Part shown: in pieces, positions 37,250-48,839 of the stretch
How positions within the stretch are numbered: the first letter of the stretch is position 1
Layout of the letters: the number at the start of each line of letters is the position of its first letter
Assembly: GCA_033964015.1 (NCBI GenBank)
Contig: CM066918.1
Coordinates: forward strand, 25,937,387-26,001,386
DNA: 64,000 nt
DNA from: Scolanthus callimorphus
Taxonomy: Eukaryota; Cnidaria; Anthozoa; Actiniaria; Edwardsiidae
Direction of reading: 5' to 3'
Translations under genes and position numbers: made by a program
Notes under the pieces: model-generated
What the model saw: the letters and a program-made list of their open reading frames with translations, nothing else
Told to the model about the DNA's origin: nothing
Databases searched by the model: none

Positions 37250-38277
37250 AGTATATACCAGCAAGGCAACCTGCCGAATTTTCAGTCGGAAAACAATAAG
37301 AAAAGTTGTGTTAGCGTTTTAAAACTGCGTGCGTGACAAAACTCACGCAAACTTTATAGGTGATTTGCATAAGCACGTTTTTGGTCGATTTTGACAGCTC
37401 TAGAAAGTTTGCAAGCATTTAACTTCGAAAAGCTGCGGAAAAAAGTGGACAATTCAAGGGATTTTCAACAAATTCATGGACATGTAGCGAGCAATATATT
37501 GCATCATTTCAATTCAAGAAGGAATATAGCTGCAAATTGGAGAGCATTTGTAAGCAATTCGCCAAAAGTTTCCGAGATGAAAATTATTTGTCGGCAGCCA
37601 CTCGTTGCACAAGTAATTCTTAGTTTGCTGGAAAAATGGAGTGAGCAAACACCGTAAACACTGGATATTTGAGGGAAAAACGATTTAGCAGGATAAAACA
37701 ACTACACGAAACCTTATGAAAAGGCTTTATGGGGTTATCATCAGGCACGAAGAAGGATAACTAACTACTAACAGAAGTCTCCTTTGTGGCGGACAGTTCG
37801 CTCGCAAAAAAACTACAAGAAAGCTGCCGATCAGTCGTTGCAAGACACAAACCATCCTCAGGTACTTTGGAAATTAGCTCTTTCGACTGTATTTTCTCGA
37901 CATATTGTAGATTATAATTTTGATTTTTGTCAAATAAATAAAATAAAGGGAAAGTACATGCCGAAAAAGAATTTTCATTCATGCTTTGCCAGCTAAAGTT
38001 TTTCAACTCGGGTTTCACAGTGCAAGCGTGTTTTCACAAACAATGCTCAGACGATTTGTGAGACATATTAAATCCAGAGAGACCGATTTTGAGACAAAGA
38101 AATCTAATTTGTTGCTTCTTTAGTTTTGTTGACTGACATTTCTTCGCCTCTACATGAAATTTGCTTGCCAACACAATATCTACTGCATGTTTCGGAGGTA
38201 AATAATGTCTCAGATTCCGAGACTCTAAACCAATCAAATTGGTCGTTCTTAGGAGGTTGCCGAGCTGGTATATACTA
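37250..38277. mobile_element. About 1-kb element with terminal inverted repeats
   Basis: The left end agtatataccagcaaggcaa and the right end ttgccgagctggtatatact are inverted with one or two mismatches. Inside are short frames on both strands: 37391-37657 (plus) and 37761-38018 and 38034-38237 (minus). The plus frame (87 residues; ..IAANWRAF.., ..LLEKWSEQ) has a weak death-domain-like spacing of Trp residues. No transposase recognised; probably non-autonomous. Confidence 0.6.
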
Positions 38278-38302
38278 ATGTTTGATATCTACTTGATATA
38301 TC

Positions 38303-38670
38303 CAAGAGTGGATTAACAAGAGTTAGAATCTTTCCCTACTGTATTTGTCCACATCACAGTCAGAAAAGTGTCTATTTTTAGATTTGAGTTTCGCGCGCGA
38401 AAGTATTCGAATGCTCAGGCTCGAATGCTCGTATACCCAATACACAACAAAATAGAGAATATCCTACCTTATCTTTGCGATTTTAACGGTTTTTCCATTG
38501 ATCTGCGATTTAATTTTAGGCTGGATCTCACAACTGTTCGCGTGGCGAGAAAGTGGGAACCCTGTGGATGACGAATTTTCGCGGGCATCCTAGTTCTAAA
38601 AATAGACACTTTTCTGACTGTGATTCGGGCGTACATAGTAAATATGGAAACTCTTGGTAATCCACTCTTG
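38303..38670. mobile_element. 368-bp MITE, copy 1, with 7-bp target duplication
   Basis: Ends caagagtggattaacaagag and ctcttggtaatccactcttg are inverted copies. It is flanked by atatatc on both sides (38296-38302 and 38671-38677). A 67-codon frame (38368-38571) is conserved in copy 2. Confidence 0.9.
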
Positions 38671-38719
38671 ATATATCTTACTATTTCAGGAACCAATCAG
38701 AGCGCGCGAAAATGACTAT

Positions 38720-38880
38720 TCACTGATTCAAAGCTTCAGGAGGCTAGATTCCGCTAAGAAAATACTAACGAAAAAAGCGCGCAGTGACGAGGGCGATATC
38801 GCCTGTGTGAATTTTTGAATCGTATGATATCTTGTCCTCAATTTACACAAACAAGAGATATCATAGCGGAGCTCCCGTGG
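38720..38880. repeat. Dispersed repeat containing 'gatatcatacgattc' (inverse copy)
   Basis: Contains aagcttcaggaggctagatt and ttgaatcgtatgatatcttg, the reverse of the segments at about 6479-6640 and 54320-54500. Confidence 0.6.
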
Positions 38881-39513
38881 GGCGAAGCCCCATTAGCTAC
38901 ATACAGGAGAAGAAGGAAACAAAACATGCATCGACCTGTTCTGTTATACACCGAATTCATAATTCCCTCTTTCAAGATAACGATGAAAGAGACTTTAATT
39001 TCAGTCAAAAATCATGCTCTTCAAGAGATAACTTCAGACTACAAATTTTCTGAAAACTTCGTACCATTTGATTAAATATTTACAGAATTAAAGGAGCTAA
39101 AACATACCTAGAGATTTGTATGGAATTTTCGCTAGAAGCCTTAATAGCCTCGTTTTGGTGCATTTAGACTACTTCAGATGCTTATATCTAGTCCATTATT
39201 CACTGGTTTCAGTTCAACTCAGCTCAACTTTACTTGCTAGTCCGTCGGACAATAACTCAACTCAATAACTCAACTTTACTCGCTAGTCCGCCGGACTATA
39301 AATAATTAACTGAAGCCTATGATTATCATGTATAACCCGGTGGTCGTTATAAAAACTAACTTCGCCAAACCAATCTATTATAAGCCACTGCAGTGTGTCT
39401 AAATAATTTATGTCATAATATATATTTAGTCAAGGCAGTCGAAACATTTCTTTTTCTGCAGCCTTCAAAGGTAGCGCACTTGCCATTCCCACTAATTTCA
39501 TAAATTTAAGGTC

Positions 39514-39861
39514 ATGAAGTTGGAGCTGCATACAAAAAGATGCAGCGTGTTCACAATATGCGCCTTATCTTTTGTATTCCACAAGATTGTAAAGGCCAAT
39601 TGGGGTAGTTTTACGTATGGCAACTTTGCATTGAGAAATGAAAGTCATCTTTTCAGCAAAGCTGGGTCTACAATCAATACGTCTGTCGAATTCGATGAGC
39701 ACGAATGTCTTATGAAGTGTGTAAACACTCCTGGTTGTTTTTCGGTTAACGTACAATTCAGGGACCACGAAGAAGTGCTGTGTGAACTTCTGAATTACGG
39801 AAACTCTGACTTTAGCTCTTATTTAGTAAAGAATAGCAGCTTCACCACACTCCAGCGACAT
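39514..39861 (+). CDS. PAN-EGF gene, exon 1 (signal peptide and PAN/Apple domain)
   Basis: 116 codons ending CAT|GTAAGT in phase 0. The PAN-type pattern is GNFALRN ... HECLMKCVNTPGC ... LCELLNYG. The ATG is the only in-frame start before the hydrophobic segment. Confidence 0.88.
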
Positions 39862-42800
39862 GTAAGTACTTCGAAAACAAACAAACAAACTTCTACATCT
39901 TTCTGTGACAAAAAAACGCAGATAATTAGTTGTACAACGAGTTTGGAGCGAAAAGTGTGAAACTACTGTCAAACTCCAAAACACGAGAAAAGCAACGAAA
40001 GAAACGATTTCCATAATTCACTGCTTTTTGGCTTCCGTCCATCAAACCTTTTAGGATAGGCGCATAGTTTTTTCGCTTGGATTTTATGGTGGAAAATTGG
40101 TTTCGAAGTCTAACTAATCGTTATTAGTTGAAAAAAATAATAATAAAACTCTCTAAGTCCGCGTGAAAGCACCGCGCGCGGTTTGTTATTTTGCGTAGAG
40201 TTCACAAAATTAGGAAAATTGTATAGTTGCGGGTAAATGGTAAAATTGAAAATAACCTAATCTATGTACGTTGAGTAACTGCAAGAGTTTATTCTTGGTA
40301 ACGGGTTGATTGCTCTCCGTATTATGATTATTTTTTTTTATTCAACACTTTTGGGCTCCGTCGGGTATCAGGCGCCAAATGTTTCAAAATTAATTTTTGC
40401 ACCATGTATACTGATTGCCTTATTACAACATGAATTAACATTTTGCATTTCGCCAAAATCCGTATAATTAGACAAAATCCATTAGTACATCAACACATCG
40501 AATAAGCATTTAATTGAAGCAGAGTGAAATTAAAAGCCAGTTAGAGTTAATTACCGAGATTCGGGCAATAACCCAAATACATCCCACGAGAATCGAGGTA
40601 ATGTGGTAACGGACTTAGTTTACAGTTGGCAAGGTTTTTCAGAAAACAGGAACAAATGAAATGCATTCATCTCGTTGAATTGCACAGTTTTGACAAGGAG
40701 TACAGTTTAAAATTGAAAAGGATAGCGCATTCCGTAGGAATAATTATTGTTAGTTATTTAGCTGTTTTTTCATAGAAGTACGCAATCCCCAGAGAAACTT
40801 ATTGCAATGAATTTTTATCACGCAAAATAAAGTTGTGACAGAGGAAAATGAATGACAACTTTTATTCAACGGGCCATGATTGACAAATGTTTCCAAACAA
40901 AAAAAAATATACAGGTTGAGTGCATCCATAGCAGAACACGAATTATGTCTTTCGTTTCCGCACAAAACAGCCAGTCCAGCCTGTCCTGTCAATCGAGAGG
41001 CTTTTTTTTAAGCGCGACTCATTCAAAGCGCTGTTATTTTCGTTTGTACCACGCCCTGTAGCACACGGATGGAACTGCTTCAAGCTGGAGTAACTGAAGG
41101 CAAGTTTCAGGTATTTTGCGCTCGTTTGTTGTTCTCTACGATTAGATAGTAAACCTGGACATGATTTCATCTGTATTTTCAGGTTAACCTCTTTAAACAC
41201 ACTCTCAATGGGCAAGGAAACCAAGCAATTGGCTGGACAAACACTCGTTTATGGTTCAATGGAAGGCGTTCTCGGAAATGTTTGTGGCGCATAAAGAAGG
41301 ATAATCAGTGGCAAAATATTAGGGGGGCAGATAGTCATCAATAGATGCATAAACTGAGATTATTGGTTGTTTTTTCTCGGGGTAAGTGTATGGATTTGAA
41401 TTCGCAGGTCAAGTTTGGGTTGATAATTGAATTAGTCATTGTGAAGTCTAGGTAAATAGATTCATAGGTAAGTATCAAGATAAAATATATGAGCCATATA
41501 ATTACCTAGAAATTCAATTCAATTATCAACCCCGACCTTCCCCTGGAGAATTCAAGTCCCTCCCCGACACTTTTAGTTTGTTGGGACTCATTTTTAATGC
41601 CCTTTGAATATAACAATGATGGAAACTGCGCCAAATGTAAACTAATTCAAATTAATAGTAGCATTTTCTATGCCACTGCGGTCATGTATTACAATGGCCG
41701 TATTTATACTATACTAGGAGACGACTAAGCCGTCCAGATGGCTTTAACATGTTTTGTTAAGGACGTCTAGTATAAATGCGGAAGTGCGTTTAGGACGACC
41801 GTAGACTAGCTGAGCGCATATAGTCCTCTTGGAAAAGTGAATTCTGAAAAAACAAGTGTCGAGTTTTGAAATAAGCTGCGCAATTTGCGGTAATAAGGCC
41901 GTCGATTGAGTCGTCTCGTCTTTATACTAGACGCCTAAGCCATCCGGCAAGATGAGGTCGTTTATAAGGGCGTCTGTTGGATGCCCTTAATTTCAGACGG
42001 CTAAGTCATCCGACGGTTAAGACGTCTGCTACTTTTCTCGACTTTATACTAGACGGCTAAGGGACGTGTCATTATTTACCGGGGAGGGGGGGCTCATTTT
42101 TTTTTCAAACAAGGCTAAAAAAAAATTAGGACCCTCCCATTGAACATATCACAAAAAAAAATTCTTCGATCTTTTTGGCTTTGCAGTCAACACGCGCGCT
42201 GCCCTTTTATATCATGTAATCGCTTGGGTTCCTCGTAAAATTCACAAAGGCTCCTGTCGTTGCGCTAGCACTGTCACCGCTAAAGCAAACTAAAAAACGA
42301 GTTTATTAAAAAACAAACATCAAGTGGCGATGTTTTAAGGCTGTTTACACAAAAGATATTTTTTTGTTTGGTGTGTGCGCCACGAGGTGATATGAATAAT
42401 TAATTGTTTTACCCTACAAAGATATCATTTAATTTATACAGAAATGGCCACTTTTTCACCGATCTGTACGTGCCCTCGAGGTACTATGACTGATAGAACA
42501 ACTTAATGCGATAACAAATAGATCAGAACTTGTCTCTAAGACATGAATCTACTGTTCCAGGATATTATGACTGATAAGAACAACGTAGCATGATAACAAA
42601 TGGCTAATTCAACAGAACTCGATTCTCTCTTTGCAGTAAAAGCTTTAGTGATATGAATAAATTGTGTTTTTTTTTATCCGAAAGAGGGAGATATTTTAAA
42701 TTTATTCAGAAATTGTCACTTTTCCACGGTTGGGCGTGGCCGCAAAAAGGTACTGACTGTCACATGATCTTCCCTTGCCCCCGAGTACCCACCCCTCCCC

Positions 42801-45800
42801 CAGTCATTCCATTGCGAAATCACTGACGCGCGCGACTGCAGCGGAAGGCGACATGCAAATTAAAGGGCCAGGCTAATGTCACACACGCACGGGAAATTTA
42901 CTTATACGAATATGGATTTTGTATACTTTTCAGCTTCAACAAAAAATAATTTTGAGACATTTGACGCCTGATAGCCGGGTGACCCGAAAGGGGGAGTTTC
43001 TGCCACGCGCAACAACCTAGATTTGCATGTGCCTAAAAAACAAAAAACTGATTTGAATGTGAATTATAATCATATAGCTCCTGCTCTACATATTAGATGG
43101 AATCTTGAATGATGCAATAGGCCGTTATCACGCAAAATTGATTAATAATATGTAATAGTTATCAGAAAATGAAATCCAGTTTTAATTCTACACATCCGTA
43201 TTAGTAAAAATGCAACGTTTCAAAAGAATTACTTGAAAACTGGTTGAGATATGAATTTTCAAAGCTTCGTATTCTGGCTTACTTTTTACTAAGAAATGTA
43301 TGAGCAAATACGTCAAGTCGAGGCTGGACAATGCCCATCCTCGTTTCGATGTATTTTCCCTTACAATAAGCCAGATTACGAAGTTTTGAAAATTCATATC
43401 TCAGTCAGTTTTCAAGCAATCGATCTTCACCCAACTTTGCAATTTTACAAATACGGATGTGTAGAATCAAGAGTGGATTAACAAGAGTTAGAATCTTTCC
43501 CTAATGTATTTGTCCACATCACAGTCAGAAAAGTGTCTATTTTTAGATTTGAGTTTCGCGCGCGAAAGTATTCGAATGCCCAGGCTCGAATGCTCGTATA
43601 CCCAATACACAACAAAATAGAGAATATCCTACCTTATCTTTGCGATTTTAACGGTTTTTCAATTGATCTGCGATTTAATTTTATGCTGGATCTCACAACT
43701 GTTCGCGTGGCGAGAAAGTGGGAACCCTGTGGATGACGAATTTTCGCGGGCATCCTAGTTCTAAAAATAGACACTTTTCTGACTGTGATTTGGGCGTACA
43801 TAGTAAATATGGAAACTCTTGGTAATCCACTCTTGGTAGAATTGAATACTGGATTAATCAATTTTGCATGATAACGGCCTATAACAAAATGTTTAAAATT
43901 TTATGTGACGCCCCAAGTCAGCCTTCAATGCAGTTCATGTTTCTAAGTCATAATAATAATAATAATATATTTGCATTTATAGTGCGCAGTTATCAATAAG
44001 ATATTTTCAACTGCGCATTACAACATGTACCTAATTAAAATTTACATCATATTCCATAAAAAAGAATAAAACCAAGCAAAATAAGTCACATCGCGGCATT
44101 CTCGTTCTCAGAGCTACCCGGCTCGTCACCTCGCGGGGGAGGCTCTGGTGACAGCCACTGACGCATGCGCTAGATTTGATACAGAGCCGTTAAGAGAAAG
44201 ATCTTTCTGCGTATGCACCAACGTTAAAAACCAGCCAATCAGCAAAAGTCCTCAAATGGATGTCACCAAAGCCTACCCCGCGAGAAGACGAGCAGGGGAG
44301 CTCTGGGTACGAGAATGGGGGAGGCTCTGGTGACAGCGCCACTGACGCATGCGTAAAAGAAAATGGTGGTTTTATGCCGCCTCATAATTACTTTAAGAGC
44401 GGTCAAGTCGAAGGCACAGTTTGAAAACACGACTGGGAAACGAATACCAGTGTTATTTAAGCTACTTTTATGTACGCGTGCACACAATTTCAGCCAATCA
44501 GCGAAGTCCCTCAAATGGATGTCACCAGAGCCTCCTCTGCGAGGAGACGAGCCGGAAGCTCTGGTATGAGAATGACCTCGCGGGGATCAGTTCGGGCCAC
44601 TTGAGCATGCCAAACAACTATGCCATCAAAATTATGGTAATCGTATTAATTATTCTGTGACAATTGACATCGTTTTTGCCGCAGACGGCGTGCCATGACA
44701 ATCCATGCAAAAACGGTGGCGTGTGTGAACCGAACATAACAAGTCCTGAAACAAACTACAAATGTCGCTGCATGTCTGGATTTGGCGACAAGGACTGCGA
44801 ATATGGTGGGTTCAATGTCGCTATTCCGTCGCTAGTCCTCTCTGGAATAACCTTTTTCGAGTTCAGGAGGGAATGCTATATCAACCACGTTATTCTGTAT
44901 CTTATAAAACAAATCTAAGTCCCTTGCCCTACGACGAGCCTCCAGAGATTCCCAGCTTTGAAGGGCAGGTGTCTAGTTTGTGTACGTTTTCTAGTATTCA
45001 AAAGACGCGCAGCCAAGTTAGTTGTTTGGTTTAACCAATGCGCAAGGCAACGGGAAGACAATAGCCGTATTCACACTAGAGACGGAAAACTCGTCTGAGA
45101 CGAGTTTCTCGTCAGAAAAAGTTCCTGCTTTATGTCAATTCTGCTCAGAAACACTTTCTTGTTATCTGTCTAAACTTTCTCCTTCAAAAAAATTGTTTTC
45201 ACTTGATCACAGAAGAACAGGGAACCATATTCAAGGCGAGAAAATCGTCTGAGACGGGAAACTCGTCTCTAGTGTGAATACAGCTATTGGTTATACATAA
45301 AGTTGTGCTGGTTCCGAATGACTAACTTAGTTTTGCGGCTATTGAAGAGATAACTTACACAACCTGGATTCGCTCTTATTTTTGTACGAGAAAACATCCT
45401 CGCACAAACCGGTAAGCAAAAAGATAAATAAATAAAATATAATAATAATAATAATTGTACTTTGCCCTAGATATATAAACACAGTTGAAGGTGTGATACG
45501 AGTAGTTTTTAGCTGCATAAAGTCCGACTTTCTGGATGATTTTTGCAACCTAATTTCAAGACACTGAGAATGAAATAATCCAAAAACCCTTAAGTGAATG
45601 GAAAGTTGATCGCAGTGCAATGAAAATAGAGAAAAAACTGCGAGATTCAATTTGTCAGCAAACATTTCATGTTTTTTTTATTATCCTTTTTTTAAAATTA
45701 GATTGCACCATTTTTGATTTCGAAAGCGGAAACCTGGATGGCTGGCAACGGTCAGGGCAAGCATTCCGAAACCAACCTACATTTGGTAACAACATTCTGG

Positions 45801-46195
45801 CCAGGGGGAGTACAGCAACTAATCATAAAGGCAACTGGTGGATAGGATCCTATGAAAATCGGTCAAGCCCTGCGGCAACAGCTGGTGCAAGTCAGGGGAA
45901 TGGACCCCAGGGGTACATCACATCCCCACTCTTCAGGTTCCGAGGCAATCGAATTTCATTTCTGAGCGGGGGCGGGTCTGATAAAAATAAAGCGCGCGTC
46001 ACGCTTTTGTCCGATGCGGTTCTGTGGAAAGCGGTGGGAGCCGACAGCGACACTATGACAAAACGATACTGGAACATTCCCCAACACAAGAACAAGGATG
46101 TGCGTATTAGAATAGTGGATCAGAGCTCAGAAGATCCTTGGGGGCACATCAACTTCGACCATCTTATGGATGAATACTGCGAGGAAAACAACTGA
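39514..46195 (+). CDS. Secreted PAN/Apple-EGF-beta-sandwich protein
   Basis: Three exons, 39514-39861, 44685-44805 and 45702-46195, join in phases 0 and 1 to give 320 aa plus stop. Residues 1 to about 28 form a signal peptide (..CALSFVFHKIVKA). Residues about 36-116 are PAN/Apple-like, with the ECLMKCVNTPGCFSVNV core. Residues 117-156 are one EGF domain (CHDNPCKNGGVC ... CRCMSGFGDKDC). Residues 158-320 begin CTIFDFESGNLDGWQRSG and end near WGHINFDHL, a beta-sandwich module also found next to sugar-binding or glycosidase domains. Coral skeletal-matrix proteins with PAN/EGF and this last module are known; similarity to the group called uncharacterized skeletal organic matrix protein 5 is from memory and unverified. 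The first intron (4.8 kb) is full of MITEs. Donors are GTAAGT and GTGGGT; acceptors tttttgccgcag and aaaattag. Confidence 0.88.
41385..42065. repeat. Fold-back repeats in intron 1 of the PAN-EGF gene
   Basis: 41385-41570: gggttgataattgaatt versus aattcaattatcaaccc. 41690-42065: several inverted copies of agacggctaagtcatccg and its complement around tttatactagacg, a degenerate palindromic cluster. Confidence 0.65.
43117..43882. mobile_element. Outer fold-back MITE interrupted by the 368-bp MITE
   Basis: The ends ataggccgttatcacgcaaa and ttttgcatgataacggcctat are inverted. The element is split by the 368-bp MITE at 43468-43835, so it is the older insertion. Confidence 0.85.
43468..43835. mobile_element. 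368-bp MITE, copy 2, with 7-bp target duplication
   Basis: Same length and nearly the same sequence as copy 1 at 38303-38670, flanked by gtagaat on both sides (43461-43467 and 43836-43842). The 67-codon frame differs from copy 1 by one residue. Confidence 0.92.
44098..44575. repeat. 'ctcgtacccag' family, one full and one partial copy
   Basis: Tandem full and partial copies of the element seen at 61118-61320, with ggaggctctggtgacagc, actgacgcatgcg and aatcagc motifs. It ends about 110 bp before the EGF exon. Confidence 0.75.
44685..44805 (+). CDS. PAN-EGF gene, exon 2 (EGF domain)
   Basis: 40 codons plus one base, with six cysteines in EGF order: CHDNPC, NGGVC, YKCRC, DKDC. No calcium-binding D/N-x-D/E prefix, so probably a non-cbEGF. 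Confidence 0.9.
45059..45290. repeat. Fold-back MITE
   Basis: aatagccgtattcacactag at the left is matched by ctagtgtgaatacagctatt at the right, and inner arms gacggaaaactcgtctgaga pair with tctgagacgggaaactcgtc. Confidence 0.9.
45702..46195 (+). CDS. PAN-EGF gene, exon 3 (C-terminal beta-sandwich domain)
   Basis: Acceptor ttaaaattag. It completes a GAT codon and encodes CTIFDFESGNLDGW, then NWWIGSYENR, SPLFRFRGNRISFLSGGG and WGHINFDHL, ending TGA. The order of these motifs is characteristic of one conserved extracellular module of about 160 residues. Confidence 0.88.
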
Positions 46196-46199
46196 GTAT

Positions 46200-48815
46200 T
46201 CCATATCAAGAATACTCTGAACAAACAATTGTTTCTAGAAACGCTCTCGGCCAAAATCAAATTTTGAAGTATTTGCCTTATTTGAAAGTGACAGTAGATT
46301 ATGACTAGATCCCCTTCTGATAAAAATTGCGTTGACATTTGCCAGAAAAACACTGAATTTTGAGCGAGAACTTCCAGAAATTTTAGCGACTTGAATTTTC
46401 GATGCATCTTCCGATCCATGGTCCTTCATGTTGGCTCTAGCTTAGTAGCCTGGCCAGATCTATTTTGAGAATCCACAGGGTCCCCGCGCGGCTCGCCCCA
46501 AGCTCCGTATGTGTTAAAATTTAAAAACACCAGGAATTTTGAGCACCAAAAATCTCGGGTGTTTCGGAAAAAAGCTTATAGTTCCACATATTTAATTGCA
46601 TCGTACATTACGCTATGTTCGAATTCGAACTGTATTTTTATCATATATTTCCTTCTATGTTACAACATTTTTACTGTATTTTTCACAATTTAATTATATT
46701 ACTTCTAATTAGTTTACCTTGCTCTGGCCTCGCAACCTCTTGCTGCAAACATTCCGAAAACGATCTTGTATACTTTGCAGATCAGCTGATTTCTCGCTCT
46801 CAAATTAGACATTCTAAAAAAATGTTGCAATTGATCCTCGGACTCTCATCTAACCGGGTTTGACGTGTACGATAATTGAATCTAGTTTTTGCTTCCTTGA
46901 GAGGAGAGAACGTGGACTGAAAGTTGTGCTTGAACAAATAGAATGCCAAAATTTTGCTTCCATATCTTTTTTGGTTAACGAGATATGTAAGATAAACGTT
47001 TTATGCAAATTTGATGACGTGGCGAGAGGTATAGAAAATATGCATGCTAATATCAGGCAGCGCGATTATAATCCCGTGACTTTTCTTTCATGGATAACGT
47101 GTATTTGGCTTCTATATCAATGTGTATGAAAACCGCTGGTATAGGAAGATTTATTGACAAGTTAGAGAGTTCTGTCTTAAACAATACCACTCGCCACGTC
47201 ATCAAAACCTAATTTGCATAAATCTTTGATCTCACATATCTCGTGAATAAAAAAAGGTCTCGAGACAGAATTTCCGTCATTCTTATTTGTTGAAGCACAA
47301 CTTTCAGTCCATGCTCTCTCCTCTCAGGGGTGTTATGCACTTGTCAGGAAGCTCAACCAATTTGTTGCCAGACGCAATGAAGAGGAAAAAACTCGTAGTG
47401 TCAGATTAATTCAATTTTGCAGCAATGTTGCGATGCCGCCATTTCCTCGTCTTTATATTTAGGAGATTTTCAAGCTGCATATGTACAAAGGTTATAAGCG
47501 CCGTATAACTGTAGATATATAAACCGCTATATATCAGATAAAGTTCACATTTTCCATTTCATTCTCGCTAATGAACATACACAGAAAACCTCTCTGAGAA
47601 TCCATAGAGCAGATTTCAGACGTATAAATACACTGGGCCAATCAGAAAAGAAATAAATTCGACAACGAATCAATCAGGGGACGAAGTAAGTTCGACCTGC
47701 GTTTAGTCGTGACCCAAGAAAACAAGGAGGCACTGTTTCGCAATATGATTGGCTGACCAAACAAAGATCCAAGGCCTTAACCAATAGAAACTTGTAGGAA
47801 CGCAAGTGATTTAAGTAAGTTCGACCATTTGAAATCTGCTCTTAGAGCGGATTTCCAATGAGTGTCGTGAGTAATTCGCCCTTACTTTGTGTTAACTCCT
47901 ATACGTTTTGTTCAGAATTTGTGTATTTTCTTTGCTTTGGTTTACCCAAGAGCACATAAGAAGGAGCCTCCAATTGGCTTATAAAATTGAGGCACCGTTT
48001 TCCTTGGCCTATCTATTTTTAGAATAGAGTTGTTATGTTAGAGTAAAATTCTTTGTTTGCTGGTTAGGCGCATACATAGATTAAAATGGAATTAGAACAA
48101 TGGGAGGTATTCGCACCTAGATTGTAATTGTGCCATGACGTGTTCTAATAATAGATCGGTCAGTAAAAACGCTGCCTCATGGACACTATGTGAGATGGAA
48201 GCTCGTACTCATTGGCTCCTGGTTTACCACAGTCATGTGAAATCTGCTCTATAGTGCAAAGTCTGAGATGTTCCATAACATTTACATGACATTCAGAGTT
48301 TAAAATGTCATCACTTTACAATGGGATAAATTTCATTTTCGTATATCTTTGCCATTTTTAATCTATCCCCTTAAAACTTGGCAAGGTCGTGAATTCTAGG
48401 TAGAGCTTTGAAGTGGTAGTGATGGATTTTCGCTAGCTTGCGTGCGTGGAAAGTATTGTGACGTCACGATGCGCAAATAGCTTCCCGTGCGCTCTGCGTA
48501 CCTATGCTTTATCTATTATCTCAAAACTTGACAGGGTCGTAAATTCTGGGTAGAGTTTTCAAGATGTATCTTCGTTAGCTTGCATATCTGCGTGCGAAGT
48601 TGACAATTTTGTGACGTCACGACGTGCGCACACACACGCTCCAGCTAAACATGGGCAGGCACTTGACTGATCTGCATCGCCTTTTACGGGTTGTTTGTAA
48701 TTGAGAAAACATAGGTATAAAATGGTTATTACCACAATACGTCCTTTGTTCTTGCTAATTGATCAATACGGCCGGCGAGTTGCTTGTCAGTAATGAAGAA
48801 TCCACAAAGAAACAA
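46200..48815. other. Intergenic region between the convergent PAN-EGF and TY1 genes
   Basis: Contains a fold-back at about 46895-47335 (gatgacgtggcgag versus ctcgccacgtcatc) and two abutting agagcrgattt elements (47605-47844 and 47843-48252). 48260-48720 holds direct repeats with attttgtgacgtcacga-like segments. No supported coding sequence. Confidence 0.6.
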
Positions 48816-48819
48816 AAAG

Positions 48820-48839
48820 TCATGTTTCGATTATTTTAT
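48820..48839 (-). CDS. TY1 gene, proposed terminal exon
   Basis: Acceptor ttgttcctatctttcag, then AT AAA ATA ATC GAA ACA TGA in the phase left by the previous exon, giving DKIIET and a stop. Chosen because the acceptor is strong and close; transcripts could show another 3' exon. Confidence 0.55.

Larger units (their letters stand above)
34210..39510. other. Intergenic region between the ORP gene and the PAN-EGF gene
   Basis: The left edge is the shared upstream region of the ORP start. No plus-strand frame here (for example 34421-34879 or 36719-37132) shows a domain or splice context. Contents: a GGAATTTCC-rich stretch (36150-36410), a poly-G tract (36508-36540), ggtataa repeats (36570-36720), a hairpin (37133-37245), a TIR element (37250-38277) and a 368-bp MITE (38303-38670). 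Confidence 0.55.
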
